NCBI GenBank assembly: GCA_002255955.1
Contig: NKIM01000004.1
Span: forward strand, 141,899 to 205,898
Length of the DNA: 64,000 nucleotides
Reading direction: 5' to 3'
Source: Burkholderiales bacterium PBB2
GTDB taxonomy: Bacteria; Pseudomonadota; Gammaproteobacteria; Burkholderiales; Burkholderiaceae_C
A model generated the notes under the pieces. It was not told the origin of the DNA, ran no database searches, and worked only from the letters and a program-made list of their open reading frames with translations. Position 1 is the stretch's first letter, and every line of letters starts with the position of its first letter. The position numbers were made by a program, and so were the translations under genes. Shown in pieces: positions 16,143 through 26,165 of this stretch.

Positions 16143-17348
16143 ATGGCTGCTTCGAAACTGCTGTTTGTGGCCGAGGCGGTGTCCCTGGCCCATGTGGCGC
16201 GGCCCAGCGTGCTGGCGCATTGCGCGGTTGAGGTAGGCCATGAGGTGGTCTTCGCCAGCAATGGCCAGTTCCCCATCTGCTCTGCCAGTCCAGACTGGCA
16301 GTCCTATGCCTTGCAGAGCATCGCCCCGGCGGTGTTCCTGCAACGTCTGGCCGCTGGACAGCCGGTCTACACCGAAGAGGAGTTGCGGGCCTACGTGGCG
16401 GCCGACATCCAGATGCTGGAGTCCCTGCGCCCGGCCGCTGTGGTCGGTGACTACCGCCTTTCTTTGAGTGTGGCTGCACGCAAGGTAGGCATTCCCTTGC
16501 TCTCGATCGCCAATGCCCACTGGAGCCCGTTTGCCCGCGATCAGCGCATGCAGGCGCCCGAGATGGCGCCGGCTCGCTTTCTGGGCTATGCCGGCCTGGA
16601 CCTGGTGTTTCGGGCGGTCTGGCCCTGGGCCAGCCTGCATCACTGCGCTGCCATGAATCGGGTGCGTGCGGACCACGGTCTGCCGGCTTATCGCAGCTTG
16701 CGTGAGTACTACTGTGACGGCGACCTGACGCTGTATTCGGACACGCCAACCCTGGTGCCGACCGAGGCCTTGCCGGCTTCGCATCGCTATGTCGGCCCCA
16801 TCGTCTGGTCACCGAGCATGGACACGCCGGCCTGGTGGGATCAGCCGCAGACTCAAGGTCGGCCGCTGGCCTACATCACCCTGGGTTCGACCGGCAGTGT
16901 GGATTTGCTGCCCGGCATCATCGAAGCCTGTTTGGCCGAGGGCCTGAGCTGCCTGGTCGCCACGGCGGGGCGCAGCGATTTCCTCTCGGATTCCCCGCAT
17001 GTGTTCTGTGCGCCTTACTTGCCGGGCAGCGAGGCGGCGGCCCGCGCCGATCTGGTGGTCTGCAATGGCGGCAGCGCGACGGTGCAACAAGCCTTGCAGA
17101 AAGGACGGCCGGTTCTGGGCATCTGCTCCAACCTGGATCAGGTCCTGACCATGAAAGCCATGCAGCAGGCGGGCGTGGGGCGCTACTTCCGCGCCGGCCA
17201 GTTCTCGCAGCCCCGTATGCGCCACGCCTTGCGAGACCTGCGTGATGAACCCGCACTGCGTTCGCGCGCCAGCGCCATGGTCGAGGAATTCGAACGGTGG
17301 GACCCGCGGCTTCATTTTCCGAAAGCGCTGGCTTCAGTCTTGGCCTGA
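16143..17348 (+). CDS. GT1/UGT-type glycosyltransferase
   Basis: 401 residues with the two-domain GT-B layout of MGT/UGT enzymes: N-terminal LLFVAEAVSLAHVARPSVLA acceptor-side domain, and C-terminal donor-binding region with LAYITLGSTGS, CAPYLPGSEAAARADLVVCNGGSATVQQ style motif, and GRPVLGICSNLDQ. No signal peptide or membrane helices, so it is cytosolic or peripheral. It follows the epimerase by 43 bp on the same strand and probably uses its product. The start at MAASKLLF was preferred to an earlier in-frame ATG that overlaps the epimerase. Confidence 0.82.
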   Translation: MAASKLLFVAEAVSLAHVARPSVLAHCAVEVGHEVVFASNGQFPICSASPDWQSYALQSIAPAVFLQRLAAGQPVYTEEELRAYVAADIQMLESLRPAAVVGDYRLSLSVAARKVGIPLLSIANAHWSPFARDQRMQAPEMAPARFLGYAGLDLVFRAVWPWASLHHCAAMNRVRADHGLPAYRSLREYYCDGDLTLYSDTPTLVPTEALPASHRYVGPIVWSPSMDTPAWWDQPQTQGRPLAYITLGSTGSVDLLPGIIEACLAEGLSCLVATAGRSDFLSDSPHVFCAPYLPGSEAAARADLVVCNGGSATVQQALQKGRPVLGICSNLDQVLTMKAMQQAGVGRYFRAGQFSQPRMRHALRDLRDEPALRSRASAMVEEFERWDPRLHFPKALASVLA

Positions 17349-17399
17349 GTTGGGCCCCTGGGCTCATTGGGCTGCCTCGGGGCCTGAGACAATGCAAGG

Positions 17400-17960
17400 A
17401 TGAATTCGCCCGCCACGTCCCCTCACTCATCACCTACGCCCTCTCCGGCGTCAGCCTCTGCGTCAGCTGACCCTCGCCCCGACGGCTTTCTTCGTGTCCA
17501 GGCCGCCTTGCAGCAGCGGGGCCACGCGCAGGCGCCGCGCTGGTTGGAGGTGGCGGCACGGACCTCACAAGAAGCGGCCGATGCGCTTGGCGTCAGCCTG
17601 GGGCAGATTGCCAAGTCGGTGGTGTTTCGGCGCCGGGCCGATGAGGGCGCCGTGATGGTGATTGCTTCGGGCGACCGCCGTGTTGATGAGAAAAAGCTGC
17701 AGCAGCACACAGGGCCGCTGGGCCGTGCGGATGCCGATTACGTCAAGACCCGCACCGGCTTTTCGATCGGCGGCGTGTCGCCGCTGGGTTTCGCGCCCGC
17801 TCAGGGCCTGCCAATGCCGCAGCTGTTTCTGGATGCGGACTTGCAGCGCTTCGAGATCATCTGGGCCGCCGCGGGTCACCCGAACGGGGTCTTTGCCATG
17901 AGCCCTCAGCAGTTGCAGCAGCTGACCGGCGCGGAGTTCATCGAGGTGGTGCAAGCATGA
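17400..17960 (+). CDS. ybaK: YbaK/EbsC-type Cys-tRNA(Pro)/aminoacyl-tRNA deacylase
   Basis: 186 residues. After a Pro/Ser/Ala-rich 25-residue tail, the YbaK fold is seen: LEVAARTSQEAADALGV, QIAKSVVFRR with the conserved Lys, MVIASGDRRVDEKKL, and the C-terminal signature GGVSPLGF. The family hydrolyses mischarged tRNA in trans. The gene overlaps the next one by ATGA. Confidence 0.9.
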   Translation: MNSPATSPHSSPTPSPASASASADPRPDGFLRVQAALQQRGHAQAPRWLEVAARTSQEAADALGVSLGQIAKSVVFRRRADEGAVMVIASGDRRVDEKKLQQHTGPLGRADADYVKTRTGFSIGGVSPLGFAPAQGLPMPQLFLDADLQRFEIIWAAAGHPNGVFAMSPQQLQQLTGAEFIEVVQA

Positions 17961-18196
17961 GCGGCCTGCGTTCCCCCGCACCGCTGGCGGTGCCGGTGCC
18001 GACTTCCACGGTCACTTCGCCCTGCACCAACATCTGCCGCATCCATGCACCCACGGGCTGGTGTGAAGGCTGTGCCCGCAGCATTCCGGAGATCACGGTC
18101 TGGTCCAAAGCCGACGATGCCACGCGCCTGGACATCCTGGCGCGCCTGCCTGAGCGTCGCGAGCAACTGGCCGAGCACGGCATCTTCATCGCCTGA
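17957..18196 (+). CDS. DUF1289 domain protein
   Basis: 79-residue protein with the four-cysteine DUF1289 signature: SPCTNICRIH, then GWCEGCARS, spaced C-x3-C-x8-C-x2-C, followed by the family's I..W..... helix. The cysteines suggest a metal or Fe-S site; the function is not established. It overlaps ybaK (ATGA) and is probably co-translated with it. Confidence 0.88.
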   Translation: MSGLRSPAPLAVPVPTSTVTSPCTNICRIHAPTGWCEGCARSIPEITVWSKADDATRLDILARLPERREQLAEHGIFIA

Positions 18197-18293
18197 GGGT
18201 TTCGCCACCCGCCGGGCACTCGCTTCCACATTTGTCCACCAACATTCGGGTGGGGCCTCGCCGGCCCGCCACATCCGGACAGGAGCACTTCGC

Positions 18294-18944
18294 ATGAAAC
18301 AGCTGCGCTTTTATTTCGACCCCATTTCTCCCTATGCAGCTCTGGCTTTCGAGCAACTGCCTCAAGCCCTGGAGGGCCTGAGCTACAGCGTCGAGTACCG
18401 GCCAATTCTGTTTGCCGCCTTGCTTCACGCCCTGGGTCAGAAAGGCCCAGCCGAGATCGAGCCCAAGCGCCAGTGGACCTTCCGACAGGTCAAATGGGCG
18501 GCGCACAAGCTGGGCTTGCCGCTCCAGGTGCCGGCTCAGCATCCTTTCAACCCCTTGCCGTTGCTGCGCCTGGCCTGGGCTTGCGCGCCTGCGGGCGGCA
18601 GCCCGAACCGGGCGACGGTGGAGCGCATCTTCCGTCATGTCTGGCGCAGCGAGGGCGCCCATCCGGCCGATGCCGCACGCCTGGCCGAGCTGACCCAGGC
18701 ACTGGCGCCGGTGCGCGATCCGGCCAGCGAGGAGATCAAGGAAACCCTGCGTGTGGCCACCGAAGCCGCACTGACCCTGGGCGTGTTCGGCGTGCCGACC
18801 ATCGAGGTTGATGGCAAGCTGTTCTGGGGCCTGGATTCGCTGGACATGCTGGCGGCCTATCTCAAGGGTGACCCCTGGTTTGAGCAGGGCGATTGGGAGG
18901 CGGCTGCGGTGGCCCGCCCGGGCGTGCGCCGCGCAGGCCCCTGA
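18294..18944 (+). CDS. DsbA-family 2-hydroxychromene-2-carboxylate isomerase-like protein
   Basis: 216 residues with a thioredoxin/kappa-GST fold: FYFDPISPYAALAFEQLP at the N-terminus, where the catalytic-site Ser of this family replaces DsbA cysteines, and GVFGVPTIEVDGKLFWGLD containing the cis-Pro near the C-terminus. Homologues use glutathione to isomerise hydroxychromene carboxylates in aromatic degradation, but many are of unknown substrate. Start chosen at MKQLRFYF behind AGGAG, 9 nt upstream. No aromatic pathway genes adjoin it. Confidence 0.85.
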   Translation: MKQLRFYFDPISPYAALAFEQLPQALEGLSYSVEYRPILFAALLHALGQKGPAEIEPKRQWTFRQVKWAAHKLGLPLQVPAQHPFNPLPLLRLAWACAPAGGSPNRATVERIFRHVWRSEGAHPADAARLAELTQALAPVRDPASEEIKETLRVATEAALTLGVFGVPTIEVDGKLFWGLDSLDMLAAYLKGDPWFEQGDWEAAAVARPGVRRAGP

Positions 18945-19312
18945 ATCTTTCCAAGGCCAGCAGGTCGTGTCCGGGAGGGCGCGGCCGCCTGAGGCCTGGA
19001 GCTGACGCGCTAGCTCAGCGGCATGGCAAGCCTGAAAAAGCCAGCCCGGGACTTACCCTGTAAATCCATTAAATTTCGCATCGCGAAATTTTCGGGCAGG
19101 GTTGCAGCGGATTTTGTCAGCCTGCGTTCAGTTCGGCGTCAGAGTTGGGTCAGAGCCGGCTCCCATGATGCAGGTCAAGAGCTACCGGTCGGTGGCTCTC
19201 AAGCAAACGCCGGTTTGCAAGAGGATGGGCCCTCAGCCTTTGTCGGTGAGAGCCAATCAGGACCCCAGGTCCATCCCCTTGTGGCCGGCTGCAATCAACG
19301 GAGACACCCACC
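18945..19312 (+). other. Intergenic region upstream of the MHS transporter
   Basis: 368 bp with no gene signal. It holds an AT-rich perfect inverted repeat (19071-19091), described separately, in otherwise GC-rich sequence. No clear -35/-10 pair or tRNA was recognised. Confidence 0.55.
19071..19091. promoter_or_regulatory. AT-rich 9-bp inverted repeat, candidate operator
   Basis: AAATTTCGC-ATC-GCGAAATTT: perfect 9-bp arms around a 3-nt centre, about 220 bp before the MHS transporter start. No T-run follows, so it is unlike a terminator; the symmetry and AT-richness resemble a dimeric regulator site. The regulator is unknown. Confidence 0.4.
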
Positions 19313-20995
19313 ATGGCAACTGCAAACGCAGTCTCCACCAACACGCCGATGACGGCCGAGGAAAAGAAGGTCATCTTCGCCTCCTCGCTCGGTACCGTGT
19401 TCGAGTGGTACGACTTCTACCTCTACGGTTCGCTGGCGGCCATCATCGCCAAGCAGTTCTTCTCGCAACTGGACCCGCAGGCGGCTTTCATCGCCTCGCT
19501 GCTGGCCTTTGCGGCCGGCTTCATCGTGCGCCCCTTCGGCGCCCTGGTGTTCGGCCGTCTGGGCGACATGATCGGCCGCAAGTACACCTTCTTGGTGACC
19601 ATCTTGATCATGGGTCTGTCGACCTTCATCGTCGGCATCTTGCCGGGCTCGGCCACCATCGGTGCCGCAGCACCGGTGATCCTGATCGGCCTGCGCATGC
19701 TGCAAGGCCTGGCCCTCGGCGGTGAGTACGGTGGCGCCGCCACCTATGTGGCTGAACACGCACCGCACGGCAAGCGTGGCGCCTACACCTCCTGGATTCA
19801 AACCACCGCGACCTTGGGCCTATTCCTGTCGCTGATGGTGATTCTGGGCACCCGCACCGTGGTCGGTGAGGCTGCGTTCGCCGAGTGGGGCTGGCGCGTG
19901 CCATTCATCGTCTCCATCCTGCTGCTGGCCATCAGCGTCTGGATCCGCCTGTCGATGAATGAATCGCCGGCCTTCCAGAAGATGAAGTCGGAAGGCAAGA
20001 CCTCCAAGGCCCCGCTGTCCGAGTCCTTCGGTCAGTGGAAGAACCTGAAGATCGTCATGCTGGCGCTGTTCGGCCTGGTCGCCGGTCAAGGTGTGGTCTG
20101 GTATTCGGGCCAGTTCTATGCGCTGTTCTTCCTGACCAGCGTGTTGAAGGTGGACAACGCCACCGCCAACATCATGGTGGCCGTCTCGCTGCTGCTGGGC
20201 ACGCCTTTCTTCGTGATCTTCGGCACCTTGTCGGACAAGATCGGTCGCAAGCCCATCATCATGGCGGGCCTGCTGCTGGCCATCGTCACCTACTTCCCGC
20301 TGTTCAAGGCGCTGACCAACGCCGCCAACCCGGATCTGGCCAAGGCCCAGGCCAGCGCCCAGATCACCCTGACCGTGGACATGAGCACCTGCTCCTTCCA
20401 GGGCAGCCCGATTGCGCGTGAGGTGGATTTCACCAGCTCCTGCGACATCGCCAAGCGCGCCCTGGCTCAATCCTCGGCCAGCTATGAAACCCTGCCTGGC
20501 CCTGCCGGCTCGGTGGCTGTCATCAAGATCGGCGACAAGGTCATCAACGGCCTGAATGCGACCAAGCTGAACGAACACAAGTTCGACGAAGCCACGGTCA
20601 AGGGCATTGCCGCCTTCAAGAAGGAATTGGCTGAAGGCCTGAAGGCTGCCGGCTATCCCGCCAAGGCCGACCCGGCCAAGGTCAACCAGCCGATGGTGGT
20701 GGGCATCCTCTTCATCCTGGTGCTGTATGTGACCATGGTCTACGGTCCGATTGCCGCCATGCTGGTGGAAATGTTCCCGACCCGCATCCGCTACACCTCG
20801 ATGAGCCTGCCTTATCACATTGGTAACGGCTGGTTCGGTGGTCTGCTGCCTTCCATCACCTTCGCGATGGTGGCCCAGAACGGCAACATCTACCACGGCC
20901 TCTGGTACCCGATCGGCGTGGCCGCTATGACCCTGGTCATCGGCCTGCTGTTCGTGCGTGAAACCAAGGATGTGGACATCTACGCCAAGGACTGA
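19313..20995 (+). CDS. MHS-family (MFS) solute:proton symporter with large periplasmic loop
   Basis: 560 residues, major facilitator superfamily, metabolite:H+ symporter branch (relatives of ProP, KgtP, ShiA). Signatures: GTVFEWYDFYLYGSL at the first helix, the A-motif GRLGDMIGRKYTF, GLALGGEYGGAATYVAEHAP, and the second A-motif GTLSDKIGRKP. Between about residues 345 and 460 there is a roughly 110-residue hydrophilic insertion with two cysteines (in STCSFQ and SSCDIA), located between helices 9 and 10 where most MHS proteins have a short loop; this explains the length above the usual 430. The substrate is probably an organic acid or osmolyte, unassignable here. A strong terminator follows. 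Confidence 0.9.
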   Translation: MATANAVSTNTPMTAEEKKVIFASSLGTVFEWYDFYLYGSLAAIIAKQFFSQLDPQAAFIASLLAFAAGFIVRPFGALVFGRLGDMIGRKYTFLVTILIMGLSTFIVGILPGSATIGAAAPVILIGLRMLQGLALGGEYGGAATYVAEHAPHGKRGAYTSWIQTTATLGLFLSLMVILGTRTVVGEAAFAEWGWRVPFIVSILLLAISVWIRLSMNESPAFQKMKSEGKTSKAPLSESFGQWKNLKIVMLALFGLVAGQGVVWYSGQFYALFFLTSVLKVDNATANIMVAVSLLLGTPFFVIFGTLSDKIGRKPIIMAGLLLAIVTYFPLFKALTNAANPDLAKAQASAQITLTVDMSTCSFQGSPIAREVDFTSSCDIAKRALAQSSASYETLPGPAGSVAVIKIGDKVINGLNATKLNEHKFDEATVKGIAAFKKELAEGLKAAGYPAKADPAKVNQPMVVGILFILVLYVTMVYGPIAAMLVEMFPTRIRYTSMSLPYHIGNGWFGGLLPSITFAMVAQNGNIYHGLWYPIGVAAMTLVIGLLFVRETKDVDIYAKD

Positions 20996-21029
20996 CCGCA
21001 GGGCGGCCAAGCCGCCCGACGACACCAAG

Positions 21030-21058
21030 AGGGGAGGCCATGAGCCTCCCCTTTTTTT
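21030..21058 (+). terminator. Rho-independent terminator of the MHS transporter
   Basis: 9-bp stem AGGGGAGGC (21030-21038) with GCCTCCCCT (21044-21052), CATGA loop, followed by seven T. Confidence 0.95.
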
Positions 21059-21295
21059 GTTCCTGCCGGTCCGGCGCGTTGTGTGCCTGGGTGTCAGGCT
21101 GATGATCCGCGTGCAGTTCCAGTTGCGCTACCGCGGCTGGAGCCGGGCAGCTCCGCCGTGCCCGCGCAGCTCGGTCCGGGCTGGGCACGCAGCCCGTCGC
21201 AAAAGGCCGCAAGCTGGATCGCCTTTGCTCAGCCTGCTGTCAGCTTGGCTGGCAAGAATCCTGTCATCTTCTTTTTATTTCTGAGGGAACACACC

Positions 21296-21508
21296 ATGTG
21301 GAAACTGCTCGTCGGCTTCATTGCATTTGCAGCGCTGGCCATCTTCATCATGAGCAAGGGTGGCGACATCGACATGAGCGGCGAAAAGCATGATGTCACG
21401 GCCCCGCACGCGGCCGAGGCACCTGCGGCCAGTTCGGCGCCAGCCTCGGCCGTTGTGGAGGCGGCCTCAGCGGCGGCTTCAGCGCCGGCTTCCGCCGCTT
21501 CGAACTGA
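21296..21508 (+). CDS. Small membrane-anchored Ala-rich protein, function unknown
   Basis: 70 residues. It starts MWKLLVGFIAFAALAIFIM, a single membrane helix, followed by a short acidic stretch (KGGDIDMSGEKHD) and an Ala/Ser/Pro-rich tail. GAGGGA lies 8 nt before the ATG. An earlier in-frame start would add about 70 residues without family signal and overlap the terminator region. Likely anchored in the inner membrane with the tail outside; no function is proposed. Confidence 0.65.
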   Translation: MWKLLVGFIAFAALAIFIMSKGGDIDMSGEKHDVTAPHAAEAPAASSAPASAVVEAASAAASAPASAASN

Positions 21509-21583
21509 AGCCTGTGGCCGTGCCGACTTGCTCCTGGAGCAGGCCGGTTTGTGGATCAGGCCAAGGCGCTCAGCGCACCCCAC

Positions 21584-23158
<1,575 letters not shown>

Positions 23159-23358
23159 GTGGTCTGCTCCGTGGCAGGGGCTGGGCGGGGTTCCGTCAGC
23201 GGCAGGGCGTTCAAACGGGGCGTCATCGCAAATGGAAGGGCCGAAGTGCCCTCAGTGTATGGGCAGACGCGGCCGGGTCAAGTCGCTGCCGCGGCTGGGC
23301 GTCGCGCGGCCGCGTCGCCGGCTGGCTGTGGCTGGAAACGGGCCTTTGTTTCGCACGG

Positions 23359-24444
23359 TCAAGCTGCCTGGGCGCTCAGCACGGTGACGCAGTTGCGGCC
23401 GCAGCGTTTGGAGGCGTAGAGCGCCCGGTCAGCCCGCTCAAAGAAGTCGTTTGCACTCTCGCCCGGCGTCATCTGCGTCACGCCCATGGACATGGTGATG
23501 CGCTCCAGGCTGGGCTGGGCCTGCGCCGGGCGGATGCGGCTGGCTGCCACGCTGGCGCGCATCTGTTCGGCCAGACCTTGGGCCTGCGCCAGGCTGGCGC
23601 GCGGCAGCAGCAGGGCGAACTCCTCGCCGCCCACCCGGGCCGGCAGGCTGTCGCCGCGCGCCACCTGCTTGAGCGTTTGGGCCACGGCACGCAGCACATG
23701 GTCACCGAACAAATGGCCAAAGCTGTCGTTGACGCGCTTGAAGAAATCAATGTCGCCCAGCACCAGGCAGGGCGCTTGCGCGTCCTCGGCGCTGCTGTCC
23801 TTGCGGCTGGCTCCGAGGCCCGGGCGGCTGGCGGCGCAGAGGCTGAGTTCTTGCTCGAAGGCGCGGCGATTCGCGAGGCCGGTGAGCGAATCCACCAGGG
23901 CATCGGCTCGGGCCCGTCGCACCTCTTCGCGCAGCAGGCGCAGCTCGTTCTGGCTGCCGTCCAGTCGCTCCTGCAGGGTCTGCAGCGTGGCGCGGATGTC
24001 CTGGGTGCCGACCAGCAATTGCTGGACGATCTCGCCCGGCGTTTGGCCGCTGCGCTCGGCCGCCGGCACAGCTTCGATCAGAAGCTCTTCCACCCAGCGC
24101 TGCAGCGAAGCTTCGAAGCCCGCGGTTTGCTGGCCGGCCAGCGAGGCCGAGGCTGACAGGGTGTCGAGCACCCGGTTCAGGCCATCGCCAATGGTCTGGG
24201 CGGTGCGGGCGTTGAAGTCGCTGACATGGTCCTGGTAGAGCTGCAGGGTCTGGGCTTCGTCGAGGCTGCGCTCGTCGCGTGTCAGGCTCTGCAGGGCGTG
24301 GCTCAGGGCCGGGTTGATGCCGCTGACATGCTCATACCAGACTGCGTAGCTGATCGGGTGCAAGGCGGCACGCTGGCGCGTCATCTGGGGCAGGGCGGCG
24401 CGCAGATGCTCGGCGCTGCGCGCCATGCTGTCTTGGTATCTCAT
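23359..24444 (-). CDS. Diguanylate cyclase (GGDEF) without visible membrane segment
   Basis: 361 residues. A helical N-terminal domain (1-170) ends in a coiled coil (RATLQTLQERLDGSQNELR), followed by a GGDEF domain: DSLTGLANRRAFE, LGDIDFFKRVNDSFGH, and the active-site GGEEF. The upstream inhibitory site is RGDS rather than RxxD, so product inhibition by c-di-GMP is probably absent. It would make c-di-GMP in the cytosol. The N-terminal input domain is not a recognised PAS or GAF. Other c-di-GMP proteins in the window are the PilZ acyltransferase and YajQ. Confidence 0.9.
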   Translation of the reverse strand: MRYQDSMARSAEHLRAALPQMTRQRAALHPISYAVWYEHVSGINPALSHALQSLTRDERSLDEAQTLQLYQDHVSDFNARTAQTIGDGLNRVLDTLSASASLAGQQTAGFEASLQRWVEELLIEAVPAAERSGQTPGEIVQQLLVGTQDIRATLQTLQERLDGSQNELRLLREEVRRARADALVDSLTGLANRRAFEQELSLCAASRPGLGASRKDSSAEDAQAPCLVLGDIDFFKRVNDSFGHLFGDHVLRAVAQTLKQVARGDSLPARVGGEEFALLLPRASLAQAQGLAEQMRASVAASRIRPAQAQPSLERITMSMGVTQMTPGESANDFFERADRALYASKRCGRNCVTVLSAQAA

Positions 24445-24747
24445 CGGGGACCCCTCGGAACTTGGCGTTTTGATTGCGTCTCAACGGGCCAAGGCCGGTG
24501 GTGTCCCGTGACCGGGCTTCCAACTGCTGCCGGGTGGCGACGCATGTTCTGCGGCCCCGGTCTGCTTGGCATGCCGGGGCTATCGGCTGCGGCTCGCGCG
24601 AACTCAAGGGCCCGGTGGCTTGGCTGAGGCGTGCGCATCGATGTCGGGCTGATTTTTGTCAATTAGTACCGGCTCTCTAGGCCTTAGTCTGCCGGCTGCT
24701 CTTCATCTCATCTCTCGCGCGGCACCCCCGGGTGCCCGAGTCCGCCC
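24445..24747 (+). other. Divergent promoter region between the GGDEF gene and the nitronate monooxygenase-like gene
   Basis: 303 bp between divergent genes, no coding signal. A hairpin GGCACCC-CC-GGGTGCC (24721-24736) ends 11 nt before the downstream ATG and could mask its ribosome-binding site; no clear Shine-Dalgarno is visible there. Confidence 0.5.
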
Positions 24748-25971
24748 ATGACTGACATCACCAGCCCCCAGCAGCAGTTGCAATCCCTGTTCGACCGCAG
24801 CGGTCTGCGCGCTCTTGAATTGAAGGGCCGTCGCTTGCTGCCCATCGTGCAAGGCGGCATGGGCGTGGGCGTCAGCGCCCAGCAACTTGCCGGCACGGTG
24901 GCCAGCCTTGGCGGTGTGGGCACCTTGAGTTCGGTGGATCTGCGCCGCCAGCATCCCGACCTGATGGCGCGCACCGAGGGCCACAACGCGGGTGAGGCGG
25001 CCAAGCGCCTGATCAACAAGGTCAATCTGATTGCGCTCGAGCGCGAGATCCAGGGCGCCAAGCAGCGCGCTCAGGGCCGCGGTCTGGTGGCTTTGAACGT
25101 CATGCGTGCGGTGGCCGAGTACGCGCCGCAGGTGCGGCGGGCGCTGGAATGCGGCATCGAGGCTGTGGTGGTGGGCGCGGGCCTGCCGCTGGACCTGCCC
25201 GACCTGGCGGCCGAGCATCCGCAGGTGGCCTTGATCCCCATCCTCAGCGATGCCCGTGGCGTGCAGCTGATCGTGCGCAAATGGGAGCGCAAGCAGCGCT
25301 TGCCCGATGCCATCGTCATCGAGCACCCGGGTCTGGCCGGAGGCCATTTGGGCGCAGCCAAGGTCGCCGATGTCCGCGACCCGCGTTTCGATTTCGAACG
25401 GGTGATTCCCGAGTGCTTGGAGTATTTCGAGAAGGCCGGCATTGCGGGCCGGATCCCACTGATCGCGGCCGGCGGCGTGCGCAGCTTCGCCGACATCCAG
25501 CGCCTGCAGGCCCTGGGTGCTGCGGCCGTGCAATTGGGCACGCCCTTCGCCGTCACCACCGAGGGCGATGCTCACCCTGAGTTCAAGCGCGTGCTGGCCG
25601 AAGCGCAGGAGAGCGACCTGGTCGAGTTCACCAGCGTGGCCGGCCTGCCGGCGCGCGCGGTGGCCACGCCCTGGCTGCGCAACTACCTGCGCGCAGCGCC
25701 CAAGCTGCAGGCCATGGCTCAGGTCAAGAGCCGCTGCACCAAGGCCTTCGATTGCCTGGCGCAATGCGGGCTGCGCGATGGCCTCAAAGACGCCGGACAG
25801 TTCTGCATCGACAACCAGCTCGCCGCGGCCTTGCGCGGGGATTCGAAGCATGGCCTGTTCTTCCGCGGCGTGGGTGCCTTGCCTTTTGGTGAGCAAATTC
25901 GCAGCGTGGCCGAGCTGATGCAGTGCCTGCTCAGCCCGGTCGGTGCCGCAGAACTTCGCGCCGTTGCTTGA
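24748..25971 (+). CDS. Nitronate monooxygenase-like flavoprotein
   Basis: 407-residue TIM-barrel FMN enzyme. Family features: RLLPIVQGGMGVGVSAQQLAG at the start of the barrel, HPGLAGGHLG, IPLIAAGGVRSFADI (phosphate-binding strand) and AVQLGTPFAVT. A conserved cysteine-rich C-terminal patch, RCTKAFDCLAQCGLRDG, marks the long bacterial subgroup. Members oxidise alkyl nitronates or act as 2-nitropropane dioxygenase-like enzymes; the physiological substrate here is unknown. Monocistronic by spacing. Confidence 0.85.
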   Translation: MTDITSPQQQLQSLFDRSGLRALELKGRRLLPIVQGGMGVGVSAQQLAGTVASLGGVGTLSSVDLRRQHPDLMARTEGHNAGEAAKRLINKVNLIALEREIQGAKQRAQGRGLVALNVMRAVAEYAPQVRRALECGIEAVVVGAGLPLDLPDLAAEHPQVALIPILSDARGVQLIVRKWERKQRLPDAIVIEHPGLAGGHLGAAKVADVRDPRFDFERVIPECLEYFEKAGIAGRIPLIAAGGVRSFADIQRLQALGAAAVQLGTPFAVTTEGDAHPEFKRVLAEAQESDLVEFTSVAGLPARAVATPWLRNYLRAAPKLQAMAQVKSRCTKAFDCLAQCGLRDGLKDAGQFCIDNQLAAALRGDSKHGLFFRGVGALPFGEQIRSVAELMQCLLSPVGAAELRAVA

Positions 25972-26165
25972 GGCTGCAGTCAGTCGCCGAAGCCTTGGGC
26001 TGGGCGGCTGTGATGGCCGATGGCAAGGGTGGCTGGCACGGGTTTTTCCGGGTGCCGATGGTCACCCGGTGGACGCATCCCTGCGCCACAATCGCGCCTT
26101 GATTTTTCGCTGACGGCCCCTTCGTGGCCGGCGAAATACAAGCGACGAGGGTGAGGGGGAGAGTC

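Noticed and set aside
19011..19060. A tRNA-like fragment (GCGCTAGCTCAGC) upstream of the MHS transporter
   Set aside because: The D-arm-like run is not followed by consistent anticodon and T arms, so no tRNA was called.
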